From positions 6,045,501 to 6,109,500 of the forward strand of contig NZ_CP129137.1 of the NCBI RefSeq assembly GCF_030406905.1: DNA of 64,000 bases, read 5' to 3'. Below the pieces are notes generated by a model that ran no database searches, was not told the DNA's origin, and worked only from the letters and a program-made list of their open reading frames with translations. Both the position numbers and the translations under genes were made by a program. This document shows, one piece after another, positions 1-8,039 of this stretch. This DNA is from Streptomyces sp. HUAS CB01 (GTDB lineage Bacteria; Actinomycetota; Actinomycetes; Streptomycetales; Streptomycetaceae). Every line of letters begins with the position of its first letter. The first letter of the stretch is position 1.

Positions 1-1
1 G

Positions 2-820
2 GGAATGTACGGCGGCTTCGTGGTGCCACCGGACGACGAAGGCGCGGATCTCGGCGTCCTGTTCTGGCACAAGGACGGCTACTCCACCGCCTGCGGGCAC
101 GGCACGATCGCTCTCGGCGCCTGGGCCGTCGACAGCGGCCGCGTCACGGCACCCGACGACGGCTCCGTGCGGGTCCGGATCGACGTGCCGTCCGGCCGCG
201 TCACGGCCACCGTCCACCGCGCGGACGGCCGCACCACCGCCGTCACCTTCCGCAACGTCCCCGCCCGGGTGACGGCCCGGAAGGTCCCGGTCGCCACCGG
301 CTTCGGCACGGCGGACGTCGACATCGCCCACGCCGGGGCCTGCTACGCCTCCGTGCCCGCCGCGCAGCTCGGTCTCGACGTGGACCGCGCCTCACTGCCC
401 CGACTCGTCCGCGCCGGACGCGAGATCAGGGCCGCGCTCGCCGGTCACCCCGCCACCTGGCACCCCGACAGCCCCCTGCTGTCGGGTGTCTACGGGGTGA
501 TATTGCACGAGGAACTCCCCGAGACCGCGGCCGGACCGGCCCAGGCCAACGTGACCGTCTTCGCAGACGGCCAGATCGACCGCTCGCCCTGCGGCTCCGG
601 CACCTCCGCACGCCTCGCCCTGCTCGCCGAGGACGGCAGGCTGGGCCCCGGCGACGTCCTCCACCACGAGTCCGTCATCGGCACGGTCTTCACGGGCCGC
701 GTGGTCACCCGCACCGACGAGGGCACCGTCACCGAGGTCACCGGAACCGCCCACCGCACCGGCGAGCACACCTTCCTCCTCGACCCCGACGACACCCTCG
801 CGACCGGATTCCTGCTGTGA
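2..820 (+). CDS. Proline racemase / 4-hydroxyproline epimerase family enzyme (5'-truncated by window)
   Basis: C-terminal 270 or so residues of a proline-racemase-fold enzyme. These enzymes invert the alpha carbon of proline or hydroxyproline with two opposed cysteines acting as base and acid. Both are visible: ACGHGT near the start of the visible part and SPCGSGT about 60 residues before the end. Having both Cys argues for a true racemase/epimerase and not the related trans-3-hydroxyproline dehydratase, where the second Cys is Thr. Family members are about 310-340 residues, so some 50-60 N-terminal residues lie before the window; the first in-window ATG at 5 is an internal Met. The stop overlaps the next start (GTGA at 817-820), so the two genes are translationally coupled. 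Substrate preference (proline or hydroxyproline) is inferred, not seen. Confidence 0.88.
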   Translation, partial: GMYGGFVVPPDDEGADLGVLFWHKDGYSTACGHGTIALGAWAVDSGRVTAPDDGSVRVRIDVPSGRVTATVHRADGRTTAVTFRNVPARVTARKVPVATGFGTADVDIAHAGACYASVPAAQLGLDVDRASLPRLVRAGREIRAALAGHPATWHPDSPLLSGVYGVILHEELPETAAGPAQANVTVFADGQIDRSPCGSGTSARLALLAEDGRLGPGDVLHHESVIGTVFTGRVVTRTDEGTVTEVTGTAHRTGEHTFLLDPDDTLATGFLL

Positions 821-1776
821 ACGAGCCCGCCCCGGACCTGCTCCACCTCGGCGCCGCCGACATCGCCCGGCTCCTCCCGCCGGCGGCCGCGGCCGACGCG
901 GTCGAGGCCGCACTCCGCGGCGGCCTCGATCCGGAGGACTGCCCACCGCGCACCCAGGTCACCGTCCCGGCCGGGCAGTTGCTGCTCATGCCCGCGACCG
1001 CCGGCGGCCACGCCGGGGTGAAGATCGCGGGTGTCGCCCCGGCCAACCCCGCGCGCGGACTGCCGCGCATCACCGGCGGCTACCTGCTCCTCGACGCCCG
1101 GACCCTGGTCCCGCTGGCGCTCCTGGACGGCGCCGCGCTGACCGCGCTGCGCACCCCCGCCGTGTCCGCCGTCGCCCTGAGGCAGCTCGCCGCGCCCGAC
1201 ACCAGCCACGCGGTGATCTTCGGCGCCGGTCCCCAGGCGTACGGGCACCTCGAAGCGGCCCTCGCGGAAAGACCGTTGACCCGCGTGACGGTGGTCTCAC
1301 GACGCACGGAGCACGCCGAGCGACTCGCCGCCCACGCCCGCGCGCTCGGTCCGCACGCCCGTACCGGCACACCCGACGACGTGGCCGGCGCCGACCTCGT
1401 ACTGTGCTGCACCACCGCACGCGAGCCGCTGTTCGACGGCCGGCTGGTCCCCGACCACGCCACCGTCATCGCCGTCGGCTCCCACGAACCGGACGCCCGA
1501 GAGACCGACACCGCGCTCGTCCGCCGCTCGGCCGTCTACGTCGAGGCGCGCGCGGCCGCCCGGCGCGAGGCCGGGGACCTCCTCGTACCCGAGGCCGAGG
1601 GAGCCGTCGGGCCGGACCACATCAGGGGGACGCTCGCCGAACTGGCCACCGGCCGCACGGGGCCCGACGCCGGTCGTCCACAGCTCTTCAAGAGCGTCGG
1701 CATGGCCTGGGAGGATCTTGCCGTGGCCGCCGCCGTCCACAGGGCGGCCACGACCGGAGCGGGCGGGGAAACGTGA
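817..1776 (+). CDS. Ornithine cyclodeaminase / mu-crystallin family NAD(P)-dependent protein
   Basis: 319 residues with the family layout: a substrate domain, then a Rossmann domain with the dinucleotide motif GAGPQA at about residues 136-141 and a VVSRR stretch after beta-2. Members include ornithine cyclodeaminase, delta-1-pyrroline-2-carboxylate reductase and related imine reductases. Start is GTG 817, sharing bases with the stop of the racemase gene, so the two proteins are probably made together. Beside a proline/hydroxyproline racemase, the most economical role is reduction of a cyclic imino acid such as pyrroline-2-carboxylate; this is inference from context. A generic amino-acid dehydrogenase-like role is the alternative. 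The GntR gene follows 41 bp later. Confidence 0.85.
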   Translation: MNEPAPDLLHLGAADIARLLPPAAAADAVEAALRGGLDPEDCPPRTQVTVPAGQLLLMPATAGGHAGVKIAGVAPANPARGLPRITGGYLLLDARTLVPLALLDGAALTALRTPAVSAVALRQLAAPDTSHAVIFGAGPQAYGHLEAALAERPLTRVTVVSRRTEHAERLAAHARALGPHARTGTPDDVAGADLVLCCTTAREPLFDGRLVPDHATVIAVGSHEPDARETDTALVRRSAVYVEARAAARREAGDLLVPEAEGAVGPDHIRGTLAELATGRTGPDAGRPQLFKSVGMAWEDLAVAAAVHRAATTGAGGET

Positions 1777-1817
1777 CATTGTACGCTTGCCCTCCACTGA
1801 TTCTCGGAGGAAGCGCC

Positions 1818-2528
1818 ATGGGGGACCTGAAGCAGATCGGCCTGATCACCGCTCAGGAGCGGCTGCGCGACCAGGTCGCCCATGCCCTGCGGGCCGCACT
1901 CGTCGCCGGTGAACTCCGCCCCGGCCATGTCTATTCCGCGCCGGGACTCGCCGCGGACTTCGGCATCTCCGCCACACCGGTCCGCGAGGCCATGCTGGAC
2001 CTCGCCCGCGAGGGACTGGTCGAACCGGTCCGCAACAAGGGCTTCCGCGTCACCGAGGTCAGCGAGCGCGACCTCGACCAGTACACCGAACTCCGCGCCC
2101 TGATCGAGGTCCCGACCATCGGCCGGGTCACGCAGATCGCCACCGAGGCGCAGTTGGAGGCCCTTCGACCGGTGGCCGAGGAGATCGTGGAGCACGCCGG
2201 CAACCACAATCTCATCGGCTACCTCGACGCCGACCGCCGCTTCCATCTCGGTCTGCTCGCCCTGGCCGGCAACCACCGCCTCGTCGAGACCGTCGGAGAC
2301 CTGCGCAAGCGCTCCCGGCTCTACGGCCTCACCCGGCTCGACGAACTGGGCCTGCTGGTCGCGTCCGCCGAGGAGCACCACGAGCTGCTCGACCTGATGC
2401 TCTCCGGTGACGAGCTCGCGGCCGAGGAGTGCATGGCCCGCCACCTCGGCCACGTCCGTTCCCTTTGGGCGCAGGCCAGGGACGAACCCGTGGAGCCCCG
2501 CCCCAAGCGCACGCTCGGCGCCCGCTGA
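1818..2528 (+). CDS. GntR-family transcriptional regulator, FadR/FCD subfamily
   Basis: 236 residues. The N-terminal winged helix spans about residues 10-75 and contains the recognition segment ATPVREAM. The helical FCD ligand domain follows, with the Asp/His metal-type residues expected (RFHLGL, HHELLDLM). The true start is ATG 1818 because a good ribosome site, GGAGG at 1806-1810, sits 7 nt upstream; the frame stays open further upstream but overlaps the previous gene. FCD regulators usually bind small organic acids and control the adjacent catabolic genes, so it probably controls the racemase/dehydrogenase pair. I found no convincing operator in the short 41-bp gap before it. Confidence 0.9.
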   Translation: MGDLKQIGLITAQERLRDQVAHALRAALVAGELRPGHVYSAPGLAADFGISATPVREAMLDLAREGLVEPVRNKGFRVTEVSERDLDQYTELRALIEVPTIGRVTQIATEAQLEALRPVAEEIVEHAGNHNLIGYLDADRRFHLGLLALAGNHRLVETVGDLRKRSRLYGLTRLDELGLLVASAEEHHELLDLMLSGDELAAEECMARHLGHVRSLWAQARDEPVEPRPKRTLGAR

Positions 2529-2776
2529 CCGCAGAGCCGGCAGCGTCCCCACCCGGCCGGCCCCGGCCCCGGCAGGCTCGCCCGCAGCACCGGACGTCCA
2601 GCGGCCCGCCCGCCCGTCCTCCGGATCCCGACAGCTGCCCGTCCCCCTGACGCCCCGGGCCCGACGGCCGCCTTCCGGCACGCGGCCGTCTTCCGGCTCC
2701 CGCCCGCGCCCCCGCAGCTCCGCCCGCGCCCCGGCGCGCCCGCCCGCGCCCCGCCGAACTCGAATGCCGATCACCC

Positions 2777-2836
2777 CAGTTGATCACCACGGACCCGGCG
2801 ACGCCGACCCGTCGGCGCCCCCCATCTGATCAACTG
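2777..2836. promoter_or_regulatory. Paired inverted 10-mers upstream of the MFS exporter
   Basis: CAGTTGATCA at 2777-2786 is repeated as its exact reverse complement TGATCAACTG at 2827-2836. A further related half-site, GGTCAAC, directly follows at 2837-2843. The pair lies 38 bp before the exporter start. Spaced copies like this fit a TetR- or MarR-type operator. A long-loop hairpin is the alternative. The preceding 240 bp (2529-2770) are C-rich and show nothing recognisable. Confidence 0.45.
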
Positions 2837-2873
2837 GTCAACCTTTCCGGCCAGGCTTACGGTCGAAGGACGG

Positions 2874-4451
2874 ATGCCCGCCATCCGACCAGGCAGCCAC
2901 GCCATGACCACGCCCCGGCCCACCCCCGTCCCGCGCACCGCCGCCCCCGTCCGGGGCGACGGAAACGGGATCGCTCTGCTGGTCATCGCCTCGTGCCAGT
3001 TGATGGTCGTCCTCGACGCCACCATCGTGAACATCGCCCTGCCGCACATCCAGAGCTCGCTGCACTTCTCCACCACCGGCCTGGCCTGGGTGGTCAGCGC
3101 CTACACGCTCACCTTCGGCGGACTGCTGCTGCTCGGCGGCCGGACGGGCGACATCCTCGGCCGGCGGCGGGTGTTCGTCGCGGGCGTGCTCGTGTTCGTC
3201 GTCGCGTCCCTGCTCGGCGGACTCGCCCAGAACGCCCCGCAGCTGCTCGCCGCCCGCGCACTGCAGGGCGCCGGAGGCGCGATCGCCTCCCCGACCGCGC
3301 TGGCCCTGATCAGCACCACGTTCCGGGAAGGGCCCGCGCGCAACCGCGCCTTCGGCGTCTTCGCGGCCGTGTCCGCGGCGGGCGGGGCCATCGGCCTCCT
3401 CGCGGGCGGCGTCATCGTCGAATGGCTCGACTGGCGCTGGGTGTTCTTCGTCAACGTGCCCATCGGACTGCTCATCGTCCTCGCCGCCCCGCGCCGCATC
3501 CGCGAGTCCGCACGCCACCCGGGGCACTTCGACATCGCCGGCGCCCTGACGTCCACCCTCGGCATGGTGCTGCTCGTCTACGGCTTCATCCGCGCCGCCC
3601 AGGAGGGCTGGCGCGACTCCGTGACGCTGGCGTCCTTCGCCGCCGCGGCCGTGGTCCTCACGCTCTTCGTCCTGGTGGAGACCCGCTCCCGGCAGCCGAT
3701 CACGCCGCTGCACATGTTCGCCGACCGCAACCGCGCGGGCACGTACGGGATGATGCTCAGCCTCGCCGCGGCGATGTTCGGGATGTTCTTCTTCCTGACG
3801 CTCTTCGTGCAGAACGTCCTCGGCTTCAGCCCGCTGCGGGCCGGTCTGTCCTTCCTGCCCGTCAGCGCGGTGATCGCGACCGGCGCGGGCCTGGCCTCGC
3901 GTCTGCTGCCCCGGTTCGGGCCCAAGCCCTTCATGGTGACCGGCGCGCTCCTCGCCACGGCCGGCCTGGCCTGGCTGACCGGTGTCGGCATCCACGCCAC
4001 GTACGCGGGGGACATCCTCGGACCGATGATCCTCTTCGGCTTCGGCATGGGGCTGCAGTTCGTCTCCCTCACCCTCATGGCGCTCTCGCACGTCGCGGCG
4101 CACGAGTCGGGCGCGGCCTCGGGACTGCTCAACACCAGCCAGCAGATCGGCGGGTCGCTCGGTCTGTCCGTCCTGGTCACGGTGTTCGGGGCGGCGGCCG
4201 CGCACGAGGCGGCCCGCCAGGCGCCGGAGTTCCTCGCCGTGGCGACCCCGTCGCAACGACTGCTCTACGAACGCACCGGGCAGCTGCCGCCGCCCTGGGG
4301 CGAGCAGGTCCTCGCCGCGGGGACCGGTGCCGCGTTCGTCCTGGCCGCGGTGTTCACCGGTGTCGCCGCGCTGATCGCCCTGCTTGTCATCCAGGTGCGA
4401 CCCTCGGACCTCGCACGTCTGAAGGGCACGGCGGAGCCGGGAGGGCGCTGA
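2874..4451 (+). CDS. MFS drug exporter, DHA2 (EmrB/QacA) type, 14 membrane segments
   Basis: 525 residues, the usual length for proton-driven 14-segment exporters. The first helix holds the DHA2 signature LDATIVNIALP (about residues 43-53), and the loop after helix 2 holds the motif-A stretch GGRTGDILGRRR. The antiporter-type motif C region is in the GGAIGLLAGG segment. It would sit in the inner membrane and expel small toxic compounds. Start ATG 2874 has a purine stretch GAAGGA only 3 nt upstream; ATG 2904 (giving a 515-residue protein) is an alternative with a weaker AGGCAG site. No regulator gene is adjacent, but paired operator-like repeats lie just upstream. The 3' end contains the first copy of a 23-bp repeat. 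Confidence 0.9.
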   Translation: MPAIRPGSHAMTTPRPTPVPRTAAPVRGDGNGIALLVIASCQLMVVLDATIVNIALPHIQSSLHFSTTGLAWVVSAYTLTFGGLLLLGGRTGDILGRRRVFVAGVLVFVVASLLGGLAQNAPQLLAARALQGAGGAIASPTALALISTTFREGPARNRAFGVFAAVSAAGGAIGLLAGGVIVEWLDWRWVFFVNVPIGLLIVLAAPRRIRESARHPGHFDIAGALTSTLGMVLLVYGFIRAAQEGWRDSVTLASFAAAAVVLTLFVLVETRSRQPITPLHMFADRNRAGTYGMMLSLAAAMFGMFFFLTLFVQNVLGFSPLRAGLSFLPVSAVIATGAGLASRLLPRFGPKPFMVTGALLATAGLAWLTGVGIHATYAGDILGPMILFGFGMGLQFVSLTLMALSHVAAHESGAASGLLNTSQQIGGSLGLSVLVTVFGAAAAHEAARQAPEFLAVATPSQRLLYERTGQLPPPWGEQVLAAGTGAAFVLAAVFTGVAALIALLVIQVRPSDLARLKGTAEPGGR

Positions 4452-4520
4452 GACACAGGAAGGCACGGCGGAGCCGGGAGGGCGTCGGCACACGAAGGGC
4501 ACGGCGGAGCCGGGATTGCG
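4425..4520 (+). repeat. Three copies of a 23-bp GC-rich repeat across the exporter stop codon
   Basis: A 23-bp unit beginning GGCACGGCGGAGCCGGGA occurs at 4425-4447, 4462-4484 and 4498-4520, with spacings of 37 and 36 bp. The third copy differs only near its end. Copy 1 encodes the last residues of the exporter; copies 2 and 3 are after the stop. Each contains the small hairpin CGGC-GGA-GCCG. Confidence 0.8.
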
Positions 4521-4543
4521 CCCGCACACACCGTGCCCGTGCT

Positions 4544-4939
4544 TCACGCCGCCGGCAGCTGGAACCACACCCACTTGCCGCGGTCGCCGACCGTGGCCAC
4601 GCCCCAGGACCCCGCCAGGGCCTCCAGCAGGTCCAGGCCGCGCCCCGTCTCCATCTCGTCCGTGGGTGCGTCGCCCGAGCGGGACCCTGAGCCCATGGCC
4701 GGCGCACGGTCGAAGACCGCGCCGGTGATCGCGCCCACGGCCGGGTCACGGGCCACGGCCACCTCGATGGCCGCTCCGTCCGCGTGCCTGACCGCGTTCG
4801 ACACCACCTCGGACAGCAGCAGCGCCGCGGTGTCCACGACCGCGCAGTCCGCCGGCGCGACCTCCTCGAGGACCCGCCGGGCCCGGGCGGCCGAGCGAGG
4901 ATGCCGAGGCAGGGTGGCGACTGCGCTGTGTCCGGTCAT
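4544..4939 (-). CDS. RsbW/SpoIIAB-like ATP-binding regulatory protein
   Basis: 131 residues, a single GHKL ATPase domain of the anti-sigma-factor kinase type abundant in Streptomyces. The N box is LSEVVSNAVRHA (about residues 42-53), and the G1 region ETGRGLDLLEALA precedes a C-terminal W-rich strand (GKWVWFQL). Start ATG 4939 is chosen because GGAG lies 8 nt upstream; the open frame upstream has repeat-derived sequence and no coding character. No antagonist or sigma-factor gene lies next to it, so its partner is unknown. It is divergent from the histidine kinase gene across a 670-bp repeat-rich spacer. Confidence 0.85.
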   Translation of the reverse strand: MTGHSAVATLPRHPRSAARARRVLEEVAPADCAVVDTAALLLSEVVSNAVRHADGAAIEVAVARDPAVGAITGAVFDRAPAMGSGSRSGDAPTDEMETGRGLDLLEALAGSWGVATVGDRGKWVWFQLPAA

Positions 4940-5437
4940 CAGTGATCTCCAGGGTTCCGTCGCAGGGCCGTCCGCACCGGCCCACGCACTCCTTCCAGCC
5001 TCGTGCCGCCGGAAGGGCGCGGAACGTACCTTTCCGCCGGTCTTCGGTGTGCCGGACGTCAGGGTGACGGCGTGACTTTCGTCGTACGCCCGCCCACCGC
5101 GCGCGGGGAACACGCAGACGCGCGCCGGATACGGCTCATGCGGCACGGGACGGTCCTCCCTCCGGATCGGGTCCGGGCAGGGGCACGGACGGGCGCACAG
5201 GCAGGTGTACGGCGCGGCACCGTCCCTCGGGGGATGGAACAGGCACCGCGCCGCACATCCGCGGCCGCCGTTCCTCGGGGGGCCGGACCGCGCGGGCGCC
5301 GTATCTCCATGCTGGGCCGGGCGCGGTCCCGTTCCGCGTGCCGATCGTCCACACGGGAAGTGACCAAAGTGACGCGGGAGACGGAGCCCGCCCGGTTGCG
5401 CACGCTCGCGGCCGCGTCCTCGCGCACGGCCGTCCGC

Positions 5438-5491
5438 CGCGCCCTCCGCTCCGGCCGCCCGTCCTCCCGCACGGCCGGAGCGGAGGGCGCG
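5438..5491. repeat. Perfect 20-bp inverted repeat (long hairpin)
   Basis: CGCGCCCTCCGCTCCGGCCG at 5438-5457 pairs exactly with 5472-5491 around a 14-nt loop. It lies between two divergent genes, so it is not at an obvious gene end. It could be a terminator of an unseen transcript, a leader structure, or a remnant of a mobile element. The rest of 4940-5437 shows no gene. Confidence 0.8.
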
Positions 5492-5512
5492 TCTTACAGT
5501 GGCCGCAAGGCG

Positions 5513-5587
5513 CGCATTCCGTACACGCGCATTCCGTACACGCGCATTCCGTACACGCACATCCCGTACACGCGCATTCCGTGCGAA
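5513..5587. repeat. Five tandem copies of a 15-bp repeat
   Basis: Units of CGCATTCCGTACACG run head to tail at 5513, 5528 and 5543 (identical), 5558 (two changes) and 5573 (decayed end). There are no unique spacers, so it is not a CRISPR array. The array ends 26 bp before the proposed kinase start and could be an operator array or a plain minisatellite. Confidence 0.9.
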
Positions 5588-5612
5588 GGCTCGCGCGAGG
5601 TGGTGAGGCCCA

Positions 5613-6968
5613 GTGACCGAGCGCGGAGGTCGAGCGGGCCGGGAGGGCCATGAGGGCCATGAGGGCCGTGAGGCCCTGGAGGAACGAGAGCTCCTTCAGG
5701 CCGGCGGGACCGGCGGGACTGGCGGGACCGGCGAGGCCCAGTTGGCCGTCGAGGCCGGCGGGACCGGTGAGGCCCAGTTGGCCGTCGAGGGCGGCGGGAC
5801 CGGCCTGGCCGTCAGGGGCGGCGGCTGGTCGGTACGGCGGAAGGACGCCCTGCTCACCGCGGTCGTCGTGGCCATCGGCGTGGCCGACACCTGGTTCAAG
5901 CCGTCGAACGGCCTGCTCACCGGCCTGCCCACGCCCGTCGTCGCCGTCGCGTCCGGCCTGGTCGGCTCCCTGCTCTGGTGGCGCCGCCGCAACCCGGGCG
6001 CGGTCGCCCTCGCCGTCATGGCGGGCTACGTCGTCGCCTTCACCCCGGTCGCGCTCGCCGTGGCCATGTACACGGTGGGGGAGACGTACCGGCGCATCCG
6101 CACTCTGGTGCTCCACGGTGCCGCAGGCTGCACGGCGGGCGTGCTGGCGCTGTGGGCGGGCCCGCCGGACTGGGATCTGAGGGACGCGGGATTCACGCTC
6201 GCGTTCATCCTCGGGCCGCTGGTCTTCGGGTACGCCGTCGCCATCCGCCGCGACCTGGCCCTGGAGGCGCGGGCGACCGTCGACGCCCTGGAGCGCGAGC
6301 AGCACCTGCTCGTCGAGCGGGCACAGGTGGGGGAGCGGGCCAGGATCGCCCGTGAACTCCACGACGTGGTGGCGCACCGGGTGGGCAACATCGTCCTCAC
6401 CGCGGGCGCGCTCGAGGCCGGGGACCCGGCCCGCGACCCGGCCGTCGCCCGGGCGGCCGAGCTGATCAGGAACGAGGGCCACCAGGCGCTGGAGGAACTG
6501 CGCGAGGTGCTCGGCGTCCTCAACCCCGGCCACCGCGGCCGGCCTCTGCCGTCCGGGTCACCGCGGCCGGACGTCTCCCGGCTGCAGGCCCTCGTCGACC
6601 ACGCCGGCCGGCTGGGGCGCCGTACGGCACTGCGCGTCGAAGGCCACCCCGAGGCCCTGCCGGACGCGGTCCAGCGCGCGATCCACCGCATCGTCCAGGA
6701 AGGACTCACCAACGCCGCGAAGCACGCGCCGGGGGCCGAGGTCGGCGTTCTCGTCGAGTGCCGGGTCGACGGGGTGGTGGTGCGGGTCACCAACGGCCCG
6801 GCGACCGGTACCGGAGCCGGTGACCTCCCGCCGGGCGGTGGCAACGGGCTGATCGGCCTGCGGGAGCGGGTCGGCCTGCTCGACGGCACCTTCTCGGCGG
6901 GCCCCTGCGACGGCGGGTACCGCATCGACGCCTTCATCCCGCACCGCGCGGCACCGGCGACCCCGTGA
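5613..6968 (+). CDS. Sensor histidine kinase, NarL/DesK-type (HisKA_3)
   Basis: About 451 residues if started at GTG 5613. The layout is several membrane segments (about residues 80-210), a dimerisation helix with the phospho-acceptor box ELHDVVAHRV (His250), and a C-terminal ATPase domain with EGLTNAAKHA and a glycine loop GGGNGLIGLRERV. It would autophosphorylate and pass phosphate to a LuxR-type regulator. The obvious partner is the convergent gene at 7159-7812. The first 70 residues are low complexity, with a 12-residue repeat encoded by a 36-bp DNA repeat, so the real start may lie further in, near residue 65-75; no strong ribosome site settles it. Confidence 0.88.
   Translation: MTERGGRAGREGHEGHEGREALEERELLQAGGTGGTGGTGEAQLAVEAGGTGEAQLAVEGGGTGLAVRGGGWSVRRKDALLTAVVVAIGVADTWFKPSNGLLTGLPTPVVAVASGLVGSLLWWRRRNPGAVALAVMAGYVVAFTPVALAVAMYTVGETYRRIRTLVLHGAAGCTAGVLALWAGPPDWDLRDAGFTLAFILGPLVFGYAVAIRRDLALEARATVDALEREQHLLVERAQVGERARIARELHDVVAHRVGNIVLTAGALEAGDPARDPAVARAAELIRNEGHQALEELREVLGVLNPGHRGRPLPSGSPRPDVSRLQALVDHAGRLGRRTALRVEGHPEALPDAVQRAIHRIVQEGLTNAAKHAPGAEVGVLVECRVDGVVVRVTNGPATGTGAGDLPPGGGNGLIGLRERVGLLDGTFSAGPCDGGYRIDAFIPHRAAPATP
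5721..5815 (+). repeat. 36-bp in-frame repeat in the kinase 5' end
   Basis: A 36-bp unit starts at 5721 and 5757, with a partial third at 5793. It encodes GGTGEAQLAVEA and near-copies. It is preceded by three 9-bp GGCGGGACC-like units. The period is a multiple of three, so the frame is kept. Confidence 0.8.
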
Positions 6969-7158
6969 GCCGGCGCGGCACCGGCGGCCCCGACGCGGTC
7001 CGGTGCCGGGTCCGCCAGGGCCCGGCATCCACCCGGCCCAGACCGATTCGGCCCCGCCCCGCCCCCGCCCCGGCCGCCGTCCCGGCCCCCGCTCAGCCGC
7101 CGTCCCGGCGCCCGCCCGCGACTGCCACCCCCCGCCCCCGCCTGCCGCCCCGCCCTCG

Positions 7159-7812
7159 TCAGCGCTCCAGCCCCGCCCGGTACGCCAGCCGCGCGGCCTG
7201 CACCCTGTTGTGCGCCCCCAGTTTCGCCAGCAACCTGCTGACCTGCCCTTTGACCGTGCCCTCGCTGATGTGGAGGGCTGTGCCGATGTCGGCGTTGGAC
7301 AGCCCTCGCGCGATCAGCCGGAGCACCTGCAGATCACGTTCCGTGAGCGCGTCCAGTACCTGCTGTTCCGCCGACGTGATGCGCGCCGACTGCCCCGCGA
7401 GCTGGTCCAGGACCCGCCCGGTCACCGCCGGGTCCAGTGCCGCCTTCCCCTCGGCGACCTGACGCACGGCGCGCAGCAGCTCCTCCGGGGGCGTGTCCTT
7501 GAGGAGGAATCCGCTGACGCCGGCCTGTACGGCCTCGTCCACGTACTCGTCCGCGCCGAACGTCGTGAGGATCAGCACCCGTGGGGGCCTCGGCAGCGCC
7601 CTGATCTCCCGGGTCGCCGCCAGCCCGTCCATCCCCGGCATCCGGATGTCGACCAGCGCCACGTCCGGGCTGAACTGCCGTGCGGCGTCCACGGTGCTCC
7701 GCCCGTCCGAGGCCTCGGCGACGACGTGCAGATCGTCACCGGCCTCGATGATGTCGCTCAGCCCGCGCCGTACGATCTCGCTGTCGTCGGCGATCAGGAC
7801 ATGGATCACCAT
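7159..7812 (-). CDS. LuxR/NarL-family response regulator
   Basis: 217 residues. The receiver domain begins VLIADDSE (acidic pair Asp9-Asp10), with phospho-acceptor Asp55 in VDIRMPGMDG and the conserved Lys in LLKDTPPEE. The C-terminal LuxR helix-turn-helix (about residues 150-212) carries LTERDLQVLRLIARGLSN and the recognition part ISEGTVKGQVSRLL. Start ATG 7812 has GGAGG 5 nt upstream; the frame upstream of that is not supported. It converges with the histidine kinase gene 190 bp away and is most probably its partner. The intervening 6969-7158 is C-rich with no clear feature. Confidence 0.92.
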   Translation of the reverse strand: MVIHVLIADDSEIVRRGLSDIIEAGDDLHVVAEASDGRSTVDAARQFSPDVALVDIRMPGMDGLAATREIRALPRPPRVLILTTFGADEYVDEAVQAGVSGFLLKDTPPEELLRAVRQVAEGKAALDPAVTGRVLDQLAGQSARITSAEQQVLDALTERDLQVLRLIARGLSNADIGTALHISEGTVKGQVSRLLAKLGAHNRVQAARLAYRAGLER

Positions 7813-8039
7813 GCGGTCCTCCGGAACCTGCCCGGACGCGCCCGTACGCGCCCGCCTTCCCCACCCCTCCCTCGCTCCCCTCCTCACTCATCGTCGCCGT
7901 ACGCGAGCGGACCCGCCAAGGCGGAGCCGGACGAGGAACCGCCCCACCCCGCCCGGGCGGCCTCGCCGCCCCGGTTGCCCGGTCCCTCCCGCGGTGGCAG
8001 CGTTGTCGGCATCGCCCCGTTCCGACGGAGGGAGGCGGT

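Noticed and set aside
1777..1817. GntR operator between the reductase-like gene and the GntR gene
   Set aside because: TTGTACG looks like half of a site, but no second half or dyad was found.
4940..5560. Upstream extension of the RsbW-like gene with RNA-R-V repeats
   Set aside because: It is translation of the 15-bp DNA array and hairpin; a proper start with ribosome site exists at 4939.
5513..5587. Possible CRISPR array
   Set aside because: The 15-bp units are directly adjacent with no unique spacers, too short for CRISPR repeats, and no cas genes are present.
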